Source of the DNA: Treponema sp.
GTDB taxonomy: Bacteria > Spirochaetota > Spirochaetia > Treponematales > Breznakiellaceae
NCBI GenBank assembly: GCA_031273325.1
Contig: JAISSB010000071.1
Coordinates: forward strand, 1-51,068
Reading direction: 5' to 3'
Length of the DNA stretch: 51,068 bases
Position numbers and translations under genes: made by a program. The notes under the pieces are model-generated. The model had not been told where the DNA came from and searched no databases. It saw only the letters and a list, made by a program, of their open reading frames with translations. Of the stretch, positions 1 to 7,605 are shown piece by piece (the first letter of the stretch is position 1; the number at the start of each line of letters is the position of its first letter).

Positions 1-1
1 G

Positions 2-637
2 CGTATCCTTAGGGGTCATCAATATTCTGTTTTGTCAGTAGCGTATAGTCCTGATGGGCGGCATATCGTTTCGGGGTCTTGGGATAACACCATCAAGATA
101 TGGGATGCAGAAAGCGGACAGATTCTGCGTACCCTTACCGGTCATCAAGATCCTGTTAATTCAGTAGCGTATAGTCCTGATGGGCGGCATATCGTTTCGG
201 GGTCTTGGGATAACACCATCAAGATATGGGATGCAGAAAGCGGACGGAATCTGCGTACCCTTAGAGGTAATCAATATTCTGTTATATCAGTAGCGTATAG
301 TCCTGATGGGCGGTTTATCGTGTCGGGGTCTGATGATCAAACTATCAGAATATGGGATGCAAAAAGCAGACGGAATCTGCGTACCCTTAGAGGTAATCAA
401 TATTCTGTTATATCAGTAGCGTATAGTCCTGATGGGCGGTTTATCGTGTCGGGGTCTGCTGATTTGTGGGGGTCTGCTGATGACACCATCAAGCTATGGG
501 ATGCGGAAAGCGGGTGGAATCTGCGTACCCTTAGGGGTCATCAATATTCTGTTAAATCAGTAGCGTATAGTCCTGATGGGCGGTTTATCGTGTCGGGGTC
601 TTTGGATAAAACCATCAAGCTATGGAGCGTGGAATGA
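2..637 (+). CDS. WD40-repeat protein, 5' end outside window
   Basis: The reading frame is already open at base 2, so the TTG start in the ORF track is an artefact and the gene begins upstream. The visible part is five beta-propeller blades of about 42 residues. Each has the pattern LRGHQ-x-SV-x-SVAYSPDGR-[HF]-IVSGS-x-D-x-TI-x-[IL]W, with a terminal WD or WS. Blades are almost identical at the DNA level, which suggests recent tandem duplication or gene conversion. Blade 4 has six extra residues (ADLWGS region) that come from an 18-bp tandem duplication around tctgctgat. WD40 propellers are scaffolds for protein partners; no catalytic domain is visible, and the N-terminal domain that would indicate a role is missing. 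The gene ends at SVE. Confidence 0.9.
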   Translation, partial: RILRGHQYSVLSVAYSPDGRHIVSGSWDNTIKIWDAESGQILRTLTGHQDPVNSVAYSPDGRHIVSGSWDNTIKIWDAESGRNLRTLRGNQYSVISVAYSPDGRFIVSGSDDQTIRIWDAKSRRNLRTLRGNQYSVISVAYSPDGRFIVSGSADLWGSADDTIKLWDAESGWNLRTLRGHQYSVKSVAYSPDGRFIVSGSLDKTIKLWSVE

Positions 638-699
638 AAGTCACAAAGATTACCAACCGGCGCGTCGTTTCAGATTTCGGGAAGCGCAAAATCCATCAA

Positions 700-736
700 G
701 GGACAGACCTCAAAAGAGACAGACCTTGTGCAGGTC
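700..736. repeat. Dispersed GGACAGACCT repeat copies between convergent genes
   Basis: Two copies of the gacagacct core lie in the 168-bp gap between the WD40 gene and phoR, followed by a partial caggtct copy. They match the G-rich hairpin repeat that forms arrays at 6.5, 38.6, 41.3 and 50.9 kb. The rest of the gap (638-805) has no convincing gene. Confidence 0.7.
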
Positions 737-805
737 TTACAATACTTCTCCGCAGGTTTCTCCGCTATGAAGCAGGTCTCTTGCATACTTGCGGGAACCT
801 TTGCA

Positions 806-2086
806 TCATTCCTTAATCTGCCGGAACACTACCGGCGTCTGCCGCTCGTGATGTTCCGGGAATAGCACTGTGATCCGTGTCCCTTTTCCTTCAGCGCTTT
901 CCAAATGTATATCTGCGTTGTGTATCGTTGCAATGTGCTTTACAATGGCAAGTCCAAGTCCTGTCCCGCCCGTTTTCTTGGAGCGGGACTTATCCACCCG
1001 ATAGAACCGTTCAAAAACCCGCGCCTGCACATCACGGGGAATCCCGATTCCGGTGTCCGTTACCGTTGCCTCTACCCGCTTATTTTTTTGCCGGAACTCG
1101 ACGGTCACCTTGCCTCCCCGTTTGTTGTACTTTATCGCATTATCAATTACATTGAAGAACAATTCCCGGATCAACGACACTTGTACATTAATATACATCG
1201 GTGCGCCGCTCACCGTGATTGCAACGTCATGATCAGACGCTTTGAACGCAAGCGCCTCGATAGCCTCGCGGGCAACCGCCGTGATGTCTACTGTTTCAAA
1301 GGCGGCGTCCGGCTTCCCCTCGTCCAACTGAGACAACAGCAGCATGTCTTCAATGAGCGCAACGAGGCGCTCGGATTCGTCTTGTATCTTGTGAATACAC
1401 GAAGCCTTATCTACTTCCCGCACCATGCCGTTATTGAGCATCTCCGCATAGCCGGAAATACTCGTGAGCGGGGTCTTGAGTTCGTGTGATACATTTGCTG
1501 AAAATTCCCGACGCATCTTTTCGCTTTTCTTGAGATCCTCAAGCTGAACGGCTATATGCTGCATACGGTGTGCAAGACTTCCCGCTGCGATATTACTCAC
1601 GATAATAACGACCGCTACCACGGCGATAATCAACGGGACGGCGCGGGCAAAAAGAAAAAAGATACTGTGCTGGGTCTTTGCGGCACGAAGCACAAAGCCG
1701 TTGTCAAGCCGAAGCGCATAATAGGAACTCTCCATTCCCAATGTGCCGGAAAAGCGCTTGCTTTCCCCAAAACCCTGCTCCCATGCATCGCGGATTTCCT
1801 GCCGGTCGGCATGATTTTCAAGACTTTCAGGAGGAACTGTATTGTCATAGACCACCGTCCCCTCCGGATTCACGAGAGTCACGCGCATATCAGAAGATTT
1901 AATGGCTGAGAGTATTCCCTGAAGCTGCTCAAAAGGAACCGGTTTATATGCCTCCGCCCATGCGTGCATGTCCGCATAGAGCGCAGCTGAAAAATGCTGA
2001 TACAGCACCACACACACGGCGCTTGAAGTCAGCACAATGCCGCTCAAGCTGAGTAATGCCATACTTAAAAAAATCTGCTTTTTCAT
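806..2086 (-). CDS. phoR: Phosphate-sensing histidine kinase PhoR
   Basis: A 426-residue membrane histidine kinase. Transmembrane segments lie at about residues 7-30 and 146-168 and bracket a short sensor region. The H box is FSANVSHELKTPLTSISGYAE with phospho-acceptor His201. The N box is FFNVIDNAIKYN (about 311-322), the G1 box DTGIGIP (about 344-350) and the G2 box GGTGLGLAIVKHI (about 373-385). No clear PAS domain is seen. It is the last gene of the minus-strand pst-pho cluster, 44 bases after phoB, so it probably phosphorylates PhoB when phosphate is scarce. In other bacteria PhoR is restrained through PhoU and PstB; no phoU gene lies here. Confidence 0.92.
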   Translation of the reverse strand: MKKQIFLSMALLSLSGIVLTSSAVCVVLYQHFSAALYADMHAWAEAYKPVPFEQLQGILSAIKSSDMRVTLVNPEGTVVYDNTVPPESLENHADRQEIRDAWEQGFGESKRFSGTLGMESSYYALRLDNGFVLRAAKTQHSIFFLFARAVPLIIAVVAVVIIVSNIAAGSLAHRMQHIAVQLEDLKKSEKMRREFSANVSHELKTPLTSISGYAEMLNNGMVREVDKASCIHKIQDESERLVALIEDMLLLSQLDEGKPDAAFETVDITAVAREAIEALAFKASDHDVAITVSGAPMYINVQVSLIRELFFNVIDNAIKYNKRGGKVTVEFRQKNKRVEATVTDTGIGIPRDVQARVFERFYRVDKSRSKKTGGTGLGLAIVKHIATIHNADIHLESAEGKGTRITVLFPEHHERQTPVVFRQIKE

Positions 2087-2130
2087 ACTCTTTTAATACA
2101 CCGCGGGATTCGAGAGAAGCGCTCGGCAGT

Positions 2131-2808
2131 TCAAGATTCGATTTTGTATCCAACATTGCGGACGGTCTTGATCGCATTGCCGGCTTCACCAAGCTTGTGC
2201 CGAAGGGACTTGATGTGCATGTCAACAGTGCGGCTTTCGCCGTAATAATCAAATCCCCACACCTTCGAGAGTATTTTTTCCCGGCTCAAGACAATACTTT
2301 CATGGTGCATGAGATACTGTAACAACTCGAACTCCTTGTACGTTAAGAGAATTTCCGCACCGTTTACCATAACACTGCGCTTGTCCCGATGCATGGTAAT
2401 AGTACCAACGGTATGCTGATTTTCCGGAGCGGCGTCCGGCACGCTTCTCCTCAACACCGCCCGAACCCGTGCAATCGTCTCCATAACCGAAAAAGGCTTC
2501 GTGATATAGTCGTCCGCCCCTAAATCAAGCCCTTTGATACGGTCGTATTCCGCACTCTTTGCAGTCAGCATAATAACCGGTATTGCGCTCGTTTTTTCTG
2601 AAGCTTTGAGCTTCTTGAGAATATCTACCCCGTTCTCGCCTGGCAGCATAATATCTAAAAGGATTAAATCCGGTATGCGGGTATACAGTGCGGCATAAAA
2701 AGCTTCACCGTCCGCAAACCCTGTAGTCATGAAGCCTGCAGCCGTCAACGCATAGACAATCAGCTCGCGGATATTCTGATCGTCCTCTATCGTGTCTATT
2801 TTTTGCAC
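2131..2808 (-). CDS. phoB: Phosphate response regulator PhoB (OmpR/PhoB family)
   Basis: A 225-residue response regulator with an N-terminal receiver domain (acidic pair near residues 8-10, phospho-acceptor Asp52 in LILLDIMLPGENG, Lys in TKPFS) and a C-terminal winged-helix DNA-binding domain ending in VRNVGYKIES. The ORF track starts ten codons earlier, but a strong gaggagg ribosome site sits just before a GTG that gives MQKIDTIEDD, which fits the family N-terminus, so I use GTG at 2808. Its upstream region, including that ribosome site, is part of a 108-bp tandem triplication that also copies the end of pstB. It is the probable regulator of the pst promoter at about 6.48 kb. Confidence 0.92.
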   Translation of the reverse strand: MQKIDTIEDDQNIRELIVYALTAAGFMTTGFADGEAFYAALYTRIPDLILLDIMLPGENGVDILKKLKASEKTSAIPVIMLTAKSAEYDRIKGLDLGADDYITKPFSVMETIARVRAVLRRSVPDAAPENQHTVGTITMHRDKRSVMVNGAEILLTYKEFELLQYLMHHESIVLSREKILSKVWGFDYYGESRTVDMHIKSLRHKLGEAGNAIKTVRNVGYKIES

Positions 2809-3132
2809 TATTCCCTCCTCATTTATGCAGCGCTGCACTCTTTTTTTTAGCTTGAGGTCTGTCCCCTAATACAGTATCGAAGTTGGCACCCTCATCAGCC
2901 AAATCTTCCGGTGATATATTCCCTTCTCTTTATGCGGCACTGCATTCTTTTTTTTAGCTTGGGGTCTGTCCCCTAATACAGTATCGGAAGTCGACGCCCC
3001 CATTAGCTGAATCTCCCGGCGATATATTCCCTCCTCTTTATGCGGTACTGCATTCTTTTTTTTAGCTTGGGGTCTGTCCCCTAACAACAGTATCGAAGTT
3101 GGCACCCCCATCAGCCAAATCTCCCGGCGATA
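2809..3132 (-). repeat. Three tandem 108-bp units joining the pstB 3' end to the phoB ribosome site
   Basis: Three near-identical units begin at about 2809, 2917 and 3025. Read on the minus strand, each contains the last codons of pstB (tatatcgccgggag...), a ggggacagacccc hairpin motif, an A-rich run and the gaggaggga sequence that serves phoB. The real pstB stop lies in the unit nearest pstB and the real phoB ribosome site in the unit nearest phoB. The middle copies are therefore duplicated junction DNA. The ORF 2866..3111 is a by-product of the period being a multiple of three. Confidence 0.88.
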
Positions 3133-3881
3133 TAATCTTCTGTTTGTTTTTCAACGGGATAGGCAAACAGTTGCTCAGTTGCACCGTATTCAACCATTTC
3201 ACCGTGGAGAAAAAAAGCGGTATAGGTGCTGATCCGTGCTGCTTGCTGCATATTGTGGGTTACTATAATGATACTGTAGGCTTTTTGGAGCGTCTTTAAT
3301 AACTCTTCAATTTTTCCGGTGGAAATAGGGTCAAGTGCGCTCGTCGGCTCGTCTAATAACAGCACATCCGGTGACACCGCAAGCGCCCGCGCTATGCAGA
3401 GCCGCTGTTGCTGTCCTCCGGAAAGTCCAAGTGCTGATTTCTTGAGCCGATCCTTAAGCTCGTCCCACAAAGCTGCGTCGCGGAGTGATTGCTCAACGAC
3501 GGCATTGAGTTTAACCGGCGAAGTTATCCCATGGGTCCGCGGTCCAAAAGCAACATTATCAAACACGGTCATGGGAAAGGGATTCGGTTTCTGAAAAACC
3601 ATTCCAACCCGCTTCCGAAGGATATTTATATCAATATTCCCATAAATGTCTTGACCGAACAAGCGCACCGTTCCGCTTACAACGCATCCTGCTATCAGAT
3701 CGTTCATACGGTTGAGTGTTTTGAGCAAGGTACTCTTTCCACACCCGGAAGGACCAATGAATGCGGTTATAGTATTCATGGGGATATTCATCGTGATCCT
3801 TTTGAGTGCGTGAAGGTTACCGTAAGAGACTGCAACGCGGTGCAGTTCAAAGCAATTCATGACTTTATCCCAGCAATTCAT
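3111..3881 (-). CDS. pstB: Phosphate ABC transporter ATP-binding protein PstB
   Basis: A 256-residue ABC ATPase with Walker [10 protein letters not shown], signature LSGGQQQR and Walker [13 protein letters not shown], followed by the H-loop [12 protein letters not shown]. This is the normal PstB length and motif set. It energises phosphate import through PstC and PstA at the inner membrane. The first ATG overlaps the pstA stop as ATGA. A 21-bp duplication has created a second in-frame MNC seven codons later ([13 protein letters not shown]), so initiation could occur at either ATG. The 3' end lies in the triplicated 108-bp unit. Confidence 0.96.
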   Translation of the reverse strand: MNCWDKVMNCFELHRVAVSYGNLHALKRITMNIPMNTITAFIGPSGCGKSTLLKTLNRMNDLIAGCVVSGTVRLFGQDIYGNIDINILRKRVGMVFQKPNPFPMTVFDNVAFGPRTHGITSPVKLNAVVEQSLRDAALWDELKDRLKKSALGLSGGQQQRLCIARALAVSPDVLLLDEPTSALDPISTGKIEELLKTLQKAYSIIIVTHNMQQAARISTYTAFFLHGEMVEYGATEQLFAYPVEKQTEDYIAGRFG

Positions 3882-4708
3882 GGTTTTATCCCAACCCTTC
3901 GTGCAAGTGCTGCGGCAGACGCGTTGATTAGGATTACAACAACGAGCAGAATCACTGCGGTCGCATATCCTTCGCCGGTGTGCAATCCTTCACTGGACAG
4001 TGCATACATGTGAACGGACAGTGTCCGCACTGACTGAAGAGGGCTGAACGGAATCTGTGCAACAGTTCCCGCCGTATAGATCAGTGCCGCTGTTTCTCCC
4101 ACGATGCGCCCAATTGCAAGCATAACGCCGGCAACAATACCCGGCATTGCTGCGGGAAGTACGATACGGAACACCGTTCTCAATCTTCCGGCGCCGAGTC
4201 CAAAGGCCCCTTCACGCCACGTATCCGGCACAGACCGAAGCGCTTCTTCTGAAGAACGCATGATCAGCGGCACTATCATAATCGATAAGGTACAAGCGCC
4301 GGCTATCAATGAAAAGCCCCAGCCGAGGAAGGTCACGAAGAAAAGCATCCCGAACAGTCCATAAACGATAGACGGAATGCCGGACAGTGTTTCGACAGTC
4401 ATCCGGATAATCGCCACAATGGGCGCCCCGCGCGGTGCGTATTCTGCAAGCCATATTGCCGCGCACACGCTGCACGGCACTGCAAGCGCAAGCGACAGTA
4501 CGATCATGGCAATAGTAGACACGAGCGCCGGCATGAGCGAGACATTTTCGGACGTATACTGCAACGCAAAGAGGCGCGGCGTTATATGGGGAATTCCTTT
4601 TAAAAGAATAAAGCCGATCAGATAGATCAGGACTGCAACGGTCAGGACCGCGGCACTCTGCGTCGCAAGACGCAAGATTAATTCAGTGTAATGGGATGCT
4701 TTCTTCAT
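3878..4708 (-). CDS. pstA: Phosphate ABC transporter permease PstA
   Basis: A 276-residue integral membrane protein with about six hydrophobic segments and a permease EAA-type loop ([30 protein letters not shown], then [23 protein letters not shown]), as in PstA. It forms the membrane channel with PstC. It overlaps the end of pstC by 26 bases and the start of pstB by four, so the operon is likely translated in a coupled way. Confidence 0.95.
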   Translation of the reverse strand: MKKASHYTELILRLATQSAAVLTVAVLIYLIGFILLKGIPHITPRLFALQYTSENVSLMPALVSTIAMIVLSLALAVPCSVCAAIWLAEYAPRGAPIVAIIRMTVETLSGIPSIVYGLFGMLFFVTFLGWGFSLIAGACTLSIMIVPLIMRSSEEALRSVPDTWREGAFGLGAGRLRTVFRIVLPAAMPGIVAGVMLAIGRIVGETAALIYTAGTVAQIPFSPLQSVRTLSVHMYALSSEGLHTGEGYATAVILLVVVILINASAAALARRVGIKP

Positions 4709-5552
4709 GCTGCAGCAACCGTACGCTCAAGTTTATAACTATAATGCAGACAAACAGTACCACGCCGGTTCCAATCAACGCTCCCCGGTGGAGATCGGCT
4801 GCATAGCCCATTTCAATAACGATATTTGCCGTCAAAGTACGAACTCCTTTTAAAAGAGAGACCGGCATACGCGCTTGATTGCCGGCCACCATTACAACAG
4901 CCATTGTTTCACCGACTGCGCGGCCGACACTCAGCACCACTCCGGCAAAGACACCGGATTTTGCAGCGGGAAGTATGGCATAAAAGACCGCACGGTAATG
5001 CCCGGCGCCAAGGGCCCGCGCTCCTTCATAATACTGTTCCGGCACTGCACGGAGCGCACTTTCAGCAATGACGATCACCGTTGGGAGGATCATAATCCCA
5101 AGCAAGACGCTCGCCGACAGTATGCTGTTTCCTATAATCGGCACAATTGCACCGATTCCGAAAAGGCCGTAGACAACTGAAGGAATACCGGCGAGCAGTT
5201 CTATAGCTGGTTTAACGACCCGGTACAGCTTGTCCGGGCAGCCCTGTGCAAGGAACACGGCAGTAAGAATACCGATAGGGACGCCGATACTGATTGCTCC
5301 GGCCGTTACATACAGACTGCCGACAATCATCGGCAGTATACCGAAGGCGCTCGGAACGTTTGTCGGCGACCACTCCTGAGTAAAAAGGAATGGACTAATA
5401 CCAATCGTTCCAATTGCCGGAAGACCGTTCACCAGTAAGAAGAAGCAGATCAGTGCAAGCGCAAGTATAGCAACCACGGCAGAGAAAAAGAACACTCCGT
5501 GCATACATGTTTCTCTTATCGCTTGCAGAGAAGCGTGCGTCCTCTGATTCAT
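4683..5552 (-). CDS. pstC: Phosphate ABC transporter permease PstC
   Basis: A 289-residue inner-membrane permease with about six transmembrane helices, the motif ELLAGIPSVVYGLFG and the EAA-like loop GAGHYRAVFYAILPAAKSGVFAG. The ORF track begins at 5570, but an ATG at 5552 overlaps the pstS stop as ATGA, the same coupling seen at pstA/pstB, so I place the start there (MNQRTHASLQ). It partners PstA in phosphate import. Confidence 0.94.
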   Translation of the reverse strand: MNQRTHASLQAIRETCMHGVFFFSAVVAILALALICFFLLVNGLPAIGTIGISPFLFTQEWSPTNVPSAFGILPMIVGSLYVTAGAISIGVPIGILTAVFLAQGCPDKLYRVVKPAIELLAGIPSVVYGLFGIGAIVPIIGNSILSASVLLGIMILPTVIVIAESALRAVPEQYYEGARALGAGHYRAVFYAILPAAKSGVFAGVVLSVGRAVGETMAVVMVAGNQARMPVSLLKGVRTLTANIVIEMGYAADLHRGALIGTGVVLFVCIIVINLSVRLLQHEESIPLH

Positions 5553-6418
5553 TTGATCACGCGGTTCCACTGCACTGTCTCTCCGGTAAAGATCGCTTTC
5601 ACCTGGTCTTTGGTAAGATCTTCCACAGGATTTTGACCGTGTACGATGACAGCAATGCCGTCAATGGCGATCTTTGTTGGGTTGAGTTGCGCCAACTCAC
5701 TCTCTCTCAAATCACGGCTTACCATACCGATATCACATATTCCCCGCACAGTAGCGGTTATGCCGGTTGAAGAATCACTCTGCTGTATTTCAATACCCAC
5801 GCTCGGATTCAATGCACGGTATGCCTCGCTCAATTTTTCCATAACGGGCGTTACCGAAGACGAGCCTGCCACGATAATCGTGCCGGAACGTGCCGTTCCT
5901 GCGTAGCTATCCGCGTCGGTATACACGGGAATATAGTTCTGTCCAACAACCGCTTGTCCTTCTGCTGAAGTTATAAAGCGGATAAAGTCTTGCACTATTC
6001 CGGTTGCTTCACCCTTTGTTACGATATAAAAGGGGCGTGCAACCGTGTAGGCGCCTGAAGCTACGAGGTCTGTGCGGGGACTAACACCGTCTATGCTGAC
6101 CGCTTTGACCGTGCTATTCAATGAGCCGAGTGAAATGTACCCGATAGCGTATTTATCCCCGGCGATATTCAACATCATAACGTCTGTTTGCCTGGCAATA
6201 ACGGCTTCTTTGGTCGTCATATCGTTCCGGCTGCCGTCCGCTCCCCTTTGTTCAATACCAAACAGCTCAATGAATGCACCGCGCGTTCCCGAACCGTCCT
6301 CACGGGACACGACATTGATATTCTTCTGCGGGTCAAAACTGTTCGTTTCACCTCTACCGTTTGCAAAAACCGCTCCGGCGGTAAGCAGTGCAAGAAAAAC
6401 GCTTAGCGTTTCTTTCAT
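5549..6418 (-). CDS. pstS: Phosphate-binding protein PstS, circularly permuted
   Basis: A 289-residue periplasmic binding protein. The start is ATG at 6418, behind an aaggaga ribosome site; the 21 upstream codons in the ORF track are untranslated. It has a signal peptide ending AGAVFA with no lipobox cysteine. Domain order is unusual: the block normally in the second half of PstS (VVSREDGSGTRGAF, YAIGYISLGSL, then a YIPV end) comes first, at about residues 15-165. The block normally at the N-terminus (IIVAGSSSVTPVMEKLSEAY, QSDSSTGI, CDIGMVSRDLRESE, IAIDGIAVIV, VKAIFTGE) follows at about 175-289. All phosphate-loop motifs are present, so it should bind phosphate. I recall similar permuted proteins in Clostridia. 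Confidence 0.93.
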   Translation of the reverse strand: MKETLSVFLALLTAGAVFANGRGETNSFDPQKNINVVSREDGSGTRGAFIELFGIEQRGADGSRNDMTTKEAVIARQTDVMMLNIAGDKYAIGYISLGSLNSTVKAVSIDGVSPRTDLVASGAYTVARPFYIVTKGEATGIVQDFIRFITSAEGQAVVGQNYIPVYTDADSYAGTARSGTIIVAGSSSVTPVMEKLSEAYRALNPSVGIEIQQSDSSTGITATVRGICDIGMVSRDLRESELAQLNPTKIAIDGIAVIVHGQNPVEDLTKDQVKAIFTGETVQWNRVIK

Positions 6419-6463
6419 ATTAAATCTCCTTATAAAAGTTATATTGAGATAATAGGTTCTATA

Positions 6464-6503
6464 TGTATAATCTGTGAGCAATCACAAGTAAAAAGTGTGT
6501 AAA
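6464..6503 (-). promoter_or_regulatory. pstS promoter with candidate Pho box and internal dyad
   Basis: On the minus strand, TTTACA (6498-6503) and TTTACT (6487-6492) are separated by five bases, the 11-bp spacing of a PhoP/PhoB direct-repeat box of the TTHACA type. TTTACT also serves as a plausible -35, followed by exactly 17 bases and a -10 TATACA (6464-6469). The spacer contains the dyad TGTGA-GCAA-TCACA (6473-6486), which could be a second operator. The promoter lies about 45 bases upstream of the pstS start. Confidence 0.55.
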
Positions 6504-6504
6504 G

Positions 6505-6540
6505 TATTAAGGGACAGCCCCCGTGAGGTCTGTCCCCGTT
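6505..6540. repeat. Inverted GGGACAG/CTGTCCC pair at the edge of the array
   Basis: GGGACAG (6511-6517) and CTGTCCC (6530-6536) form a seven-base stem at the left end of the 6.5-kb array. It marks a change in orientation of the repeat and resembles the pairs at 50,196 and 50,861. Confidence 0.55.
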
Positions 6541-6898
6541 TGACTTAGAGGTCTGTCCCCGTTTGACTAGAGGTCTGTCTGTTTAGCTTAGAGGTCTGGC
6601 TTAGAGGTCTGTCCCCGTTTGACTTAGAGGTCTGTCTGCTTTAGCTTAGAGGTCTGCTTTAGCTTAGAGGTCTGTCCCCGTTAGCTTGAGGTCTGTCCCC
6701 GTTTAGCTTAGAGGGCTGTCTGTTTAGCTTAGAGGTCTGTCCCCTTTGACTAGAGGTCTGTCCCCGTTTGACTAGAGGTCTGTCCCCTTTGACTAGAGGT
6801 CTGTCCCCGTTTGACTAGAGGTCTGTCCCCTTTGACTAGAGGTCTGTCCCCGTTTGACTAGAGGTCTGTCCCCGTTTTAGCTTGGGGTTTATCCCCGT
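6522..6898. repeat. Tandem array of about 17 GAGGTCTGTCCCC units
   Basis: About 17 contiguous units of 21-22 bp (some shorter) follow the consensus gaggtctgtccccgtttgacta, with a variant ending tttagctta. In the right half, 21- and 22-bp versions alternate to form a 43-bp higher-order repeat present about three times. There are no spacers. No gene occupies this interval, which separates the divergent pstS and lipoprotein genes. Confidence 0.92.
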
Positions 6899-7090
6899 TT
6901 GAAGTACCTTGATACGAAGCTATCAAGGGGTTTGAGACGATGCTGTGAAGGACCTTGAGACGATGCTATGAAGGACTTTGAGACGAGCCTGTGAAAGACT
7001 TTCACACGAGCCGGTGAAGGACTTTCACACGAGCCGGTGAAGGACTTTGAGCCGATGCTATGAAAGACCTTGAGACGAGCCTATCAGTGG
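6899..7090. repeat. Tandem array of 23-bp units, CTTGAGACGATGCTATGAAGG type
   Basis: Directly after the previous array come about seven to eight units of exactly 23 bp, for example gaaggaccttgagacgatgc, with variable positions (cctgt, ccggt, gctat). The reverse complement of this family reappears at 36.1 kb (tcgatagcttcgtatcaa) and 41.4 kb (gtgaaagtccttcaccg). The remainder up to 7185 is AT-rich and probably holds the promoter of the lipoprotein operon, but I cannot place it securely. Confidence 0.88.
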
Positions 7091-7185
7091 TCTGTTCATG
7101 TTTTTCCATAAAATTTTTAAAAACTGAATCAAAAGTAACAGCCGTTCCTTTATCTACTATATAACCTATTTTAAGGAGGATTATT

Positions 7186-7605
7186 ATGAAGGTTTTTTGT
7201 ACGATTTTGCTTACGGTGTTGTTGACAAACTGCAGGAGCGACCACATTCCGGATAACCCAGAAAGTATACAAACAAAACCTCTTATCCCGCTGGATTCAC
7301 CAGAAGAACAAGAAAAAGTACCTGAAGGTACCCTGAACATTAAGTTCAATGCTAAAGGAATACTCAGCGTGTATGGAATACCTGAGGGAGGATTGATACT
7401 TTCCTCGAATGGATTATCAGAATGCGTTTTACTCATTGAAGACAGTTCTATTGAATACTGGATAGACGGGAAAAAAGTCAACAATCCCAAGCATGTTCTT
7501 TACGCTTCAGATTACGCTGCACCCGTCCATTCAATGACATTTATTGGAACAAAAGACGGTATTTGGCAAAGTTATTCATTCATTTTTATTGTGGAGGACC
7601 TATGA
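7186..7605 (+). CDS. Small lipoprotein of unknown function
   Basis: A 139-residue protein starting after a strong taaggagg site. The N-terminus MKVFCTILLTVLLTNC is a lipoprotein signal with the acceptor at Cys16; asparagine before the cysteine is acceptable under the relaxed spirochaetal lipobox. The mature part has no family I recognise: a Pro/Glu-rich linker (about 20-45), then a segment with hydrophobic/aromatic alternation that suggests beta structure. Its stop overlaps the ATG of the next lipoprotein gene (ATGA), so the two are co-translated and may act together at the cell surface or in the periplasm. Confidence 0.85.
   Translation: MKVFCTILLTVLLTNCRSDHIPDNPESIQTKPLIPLDSPEEQEKVPEGTLNIKFNAKGILSVYGIPEGGLILSSNGLSECVLLIEDSSIEYWIDGKKVNNPKHVLYASDYAAPVHSMTFIGTKDGIWQSYSFIFIVEDL

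Noticed and set aside
622-816. 64-residue ORF after the WD40 gene
   Set aside because: Overlaps the WD40 stop, covers repeat copies and lacks coding character.
2866-3111. 81-residue ORF on the minus strand
   Set aside because: It lies entirely in the 108-bp triplication and encodes the repeat; no conserved protein features.
6505-7090. CRISPR array
   Set aside because: Units are contiguous with no unique spacers, lengths drift by one base, and no cas genes are nearby. The same applies to the arrays at 36, 38, 41 and 50 kb.
7002-7490. 162-residue minus-strand ORF
   Set aside because: Shadow of the lipoprotein gene on the plus strand, which has a strong ribosome site and lipobox; the right end runs into the 23-bp array.
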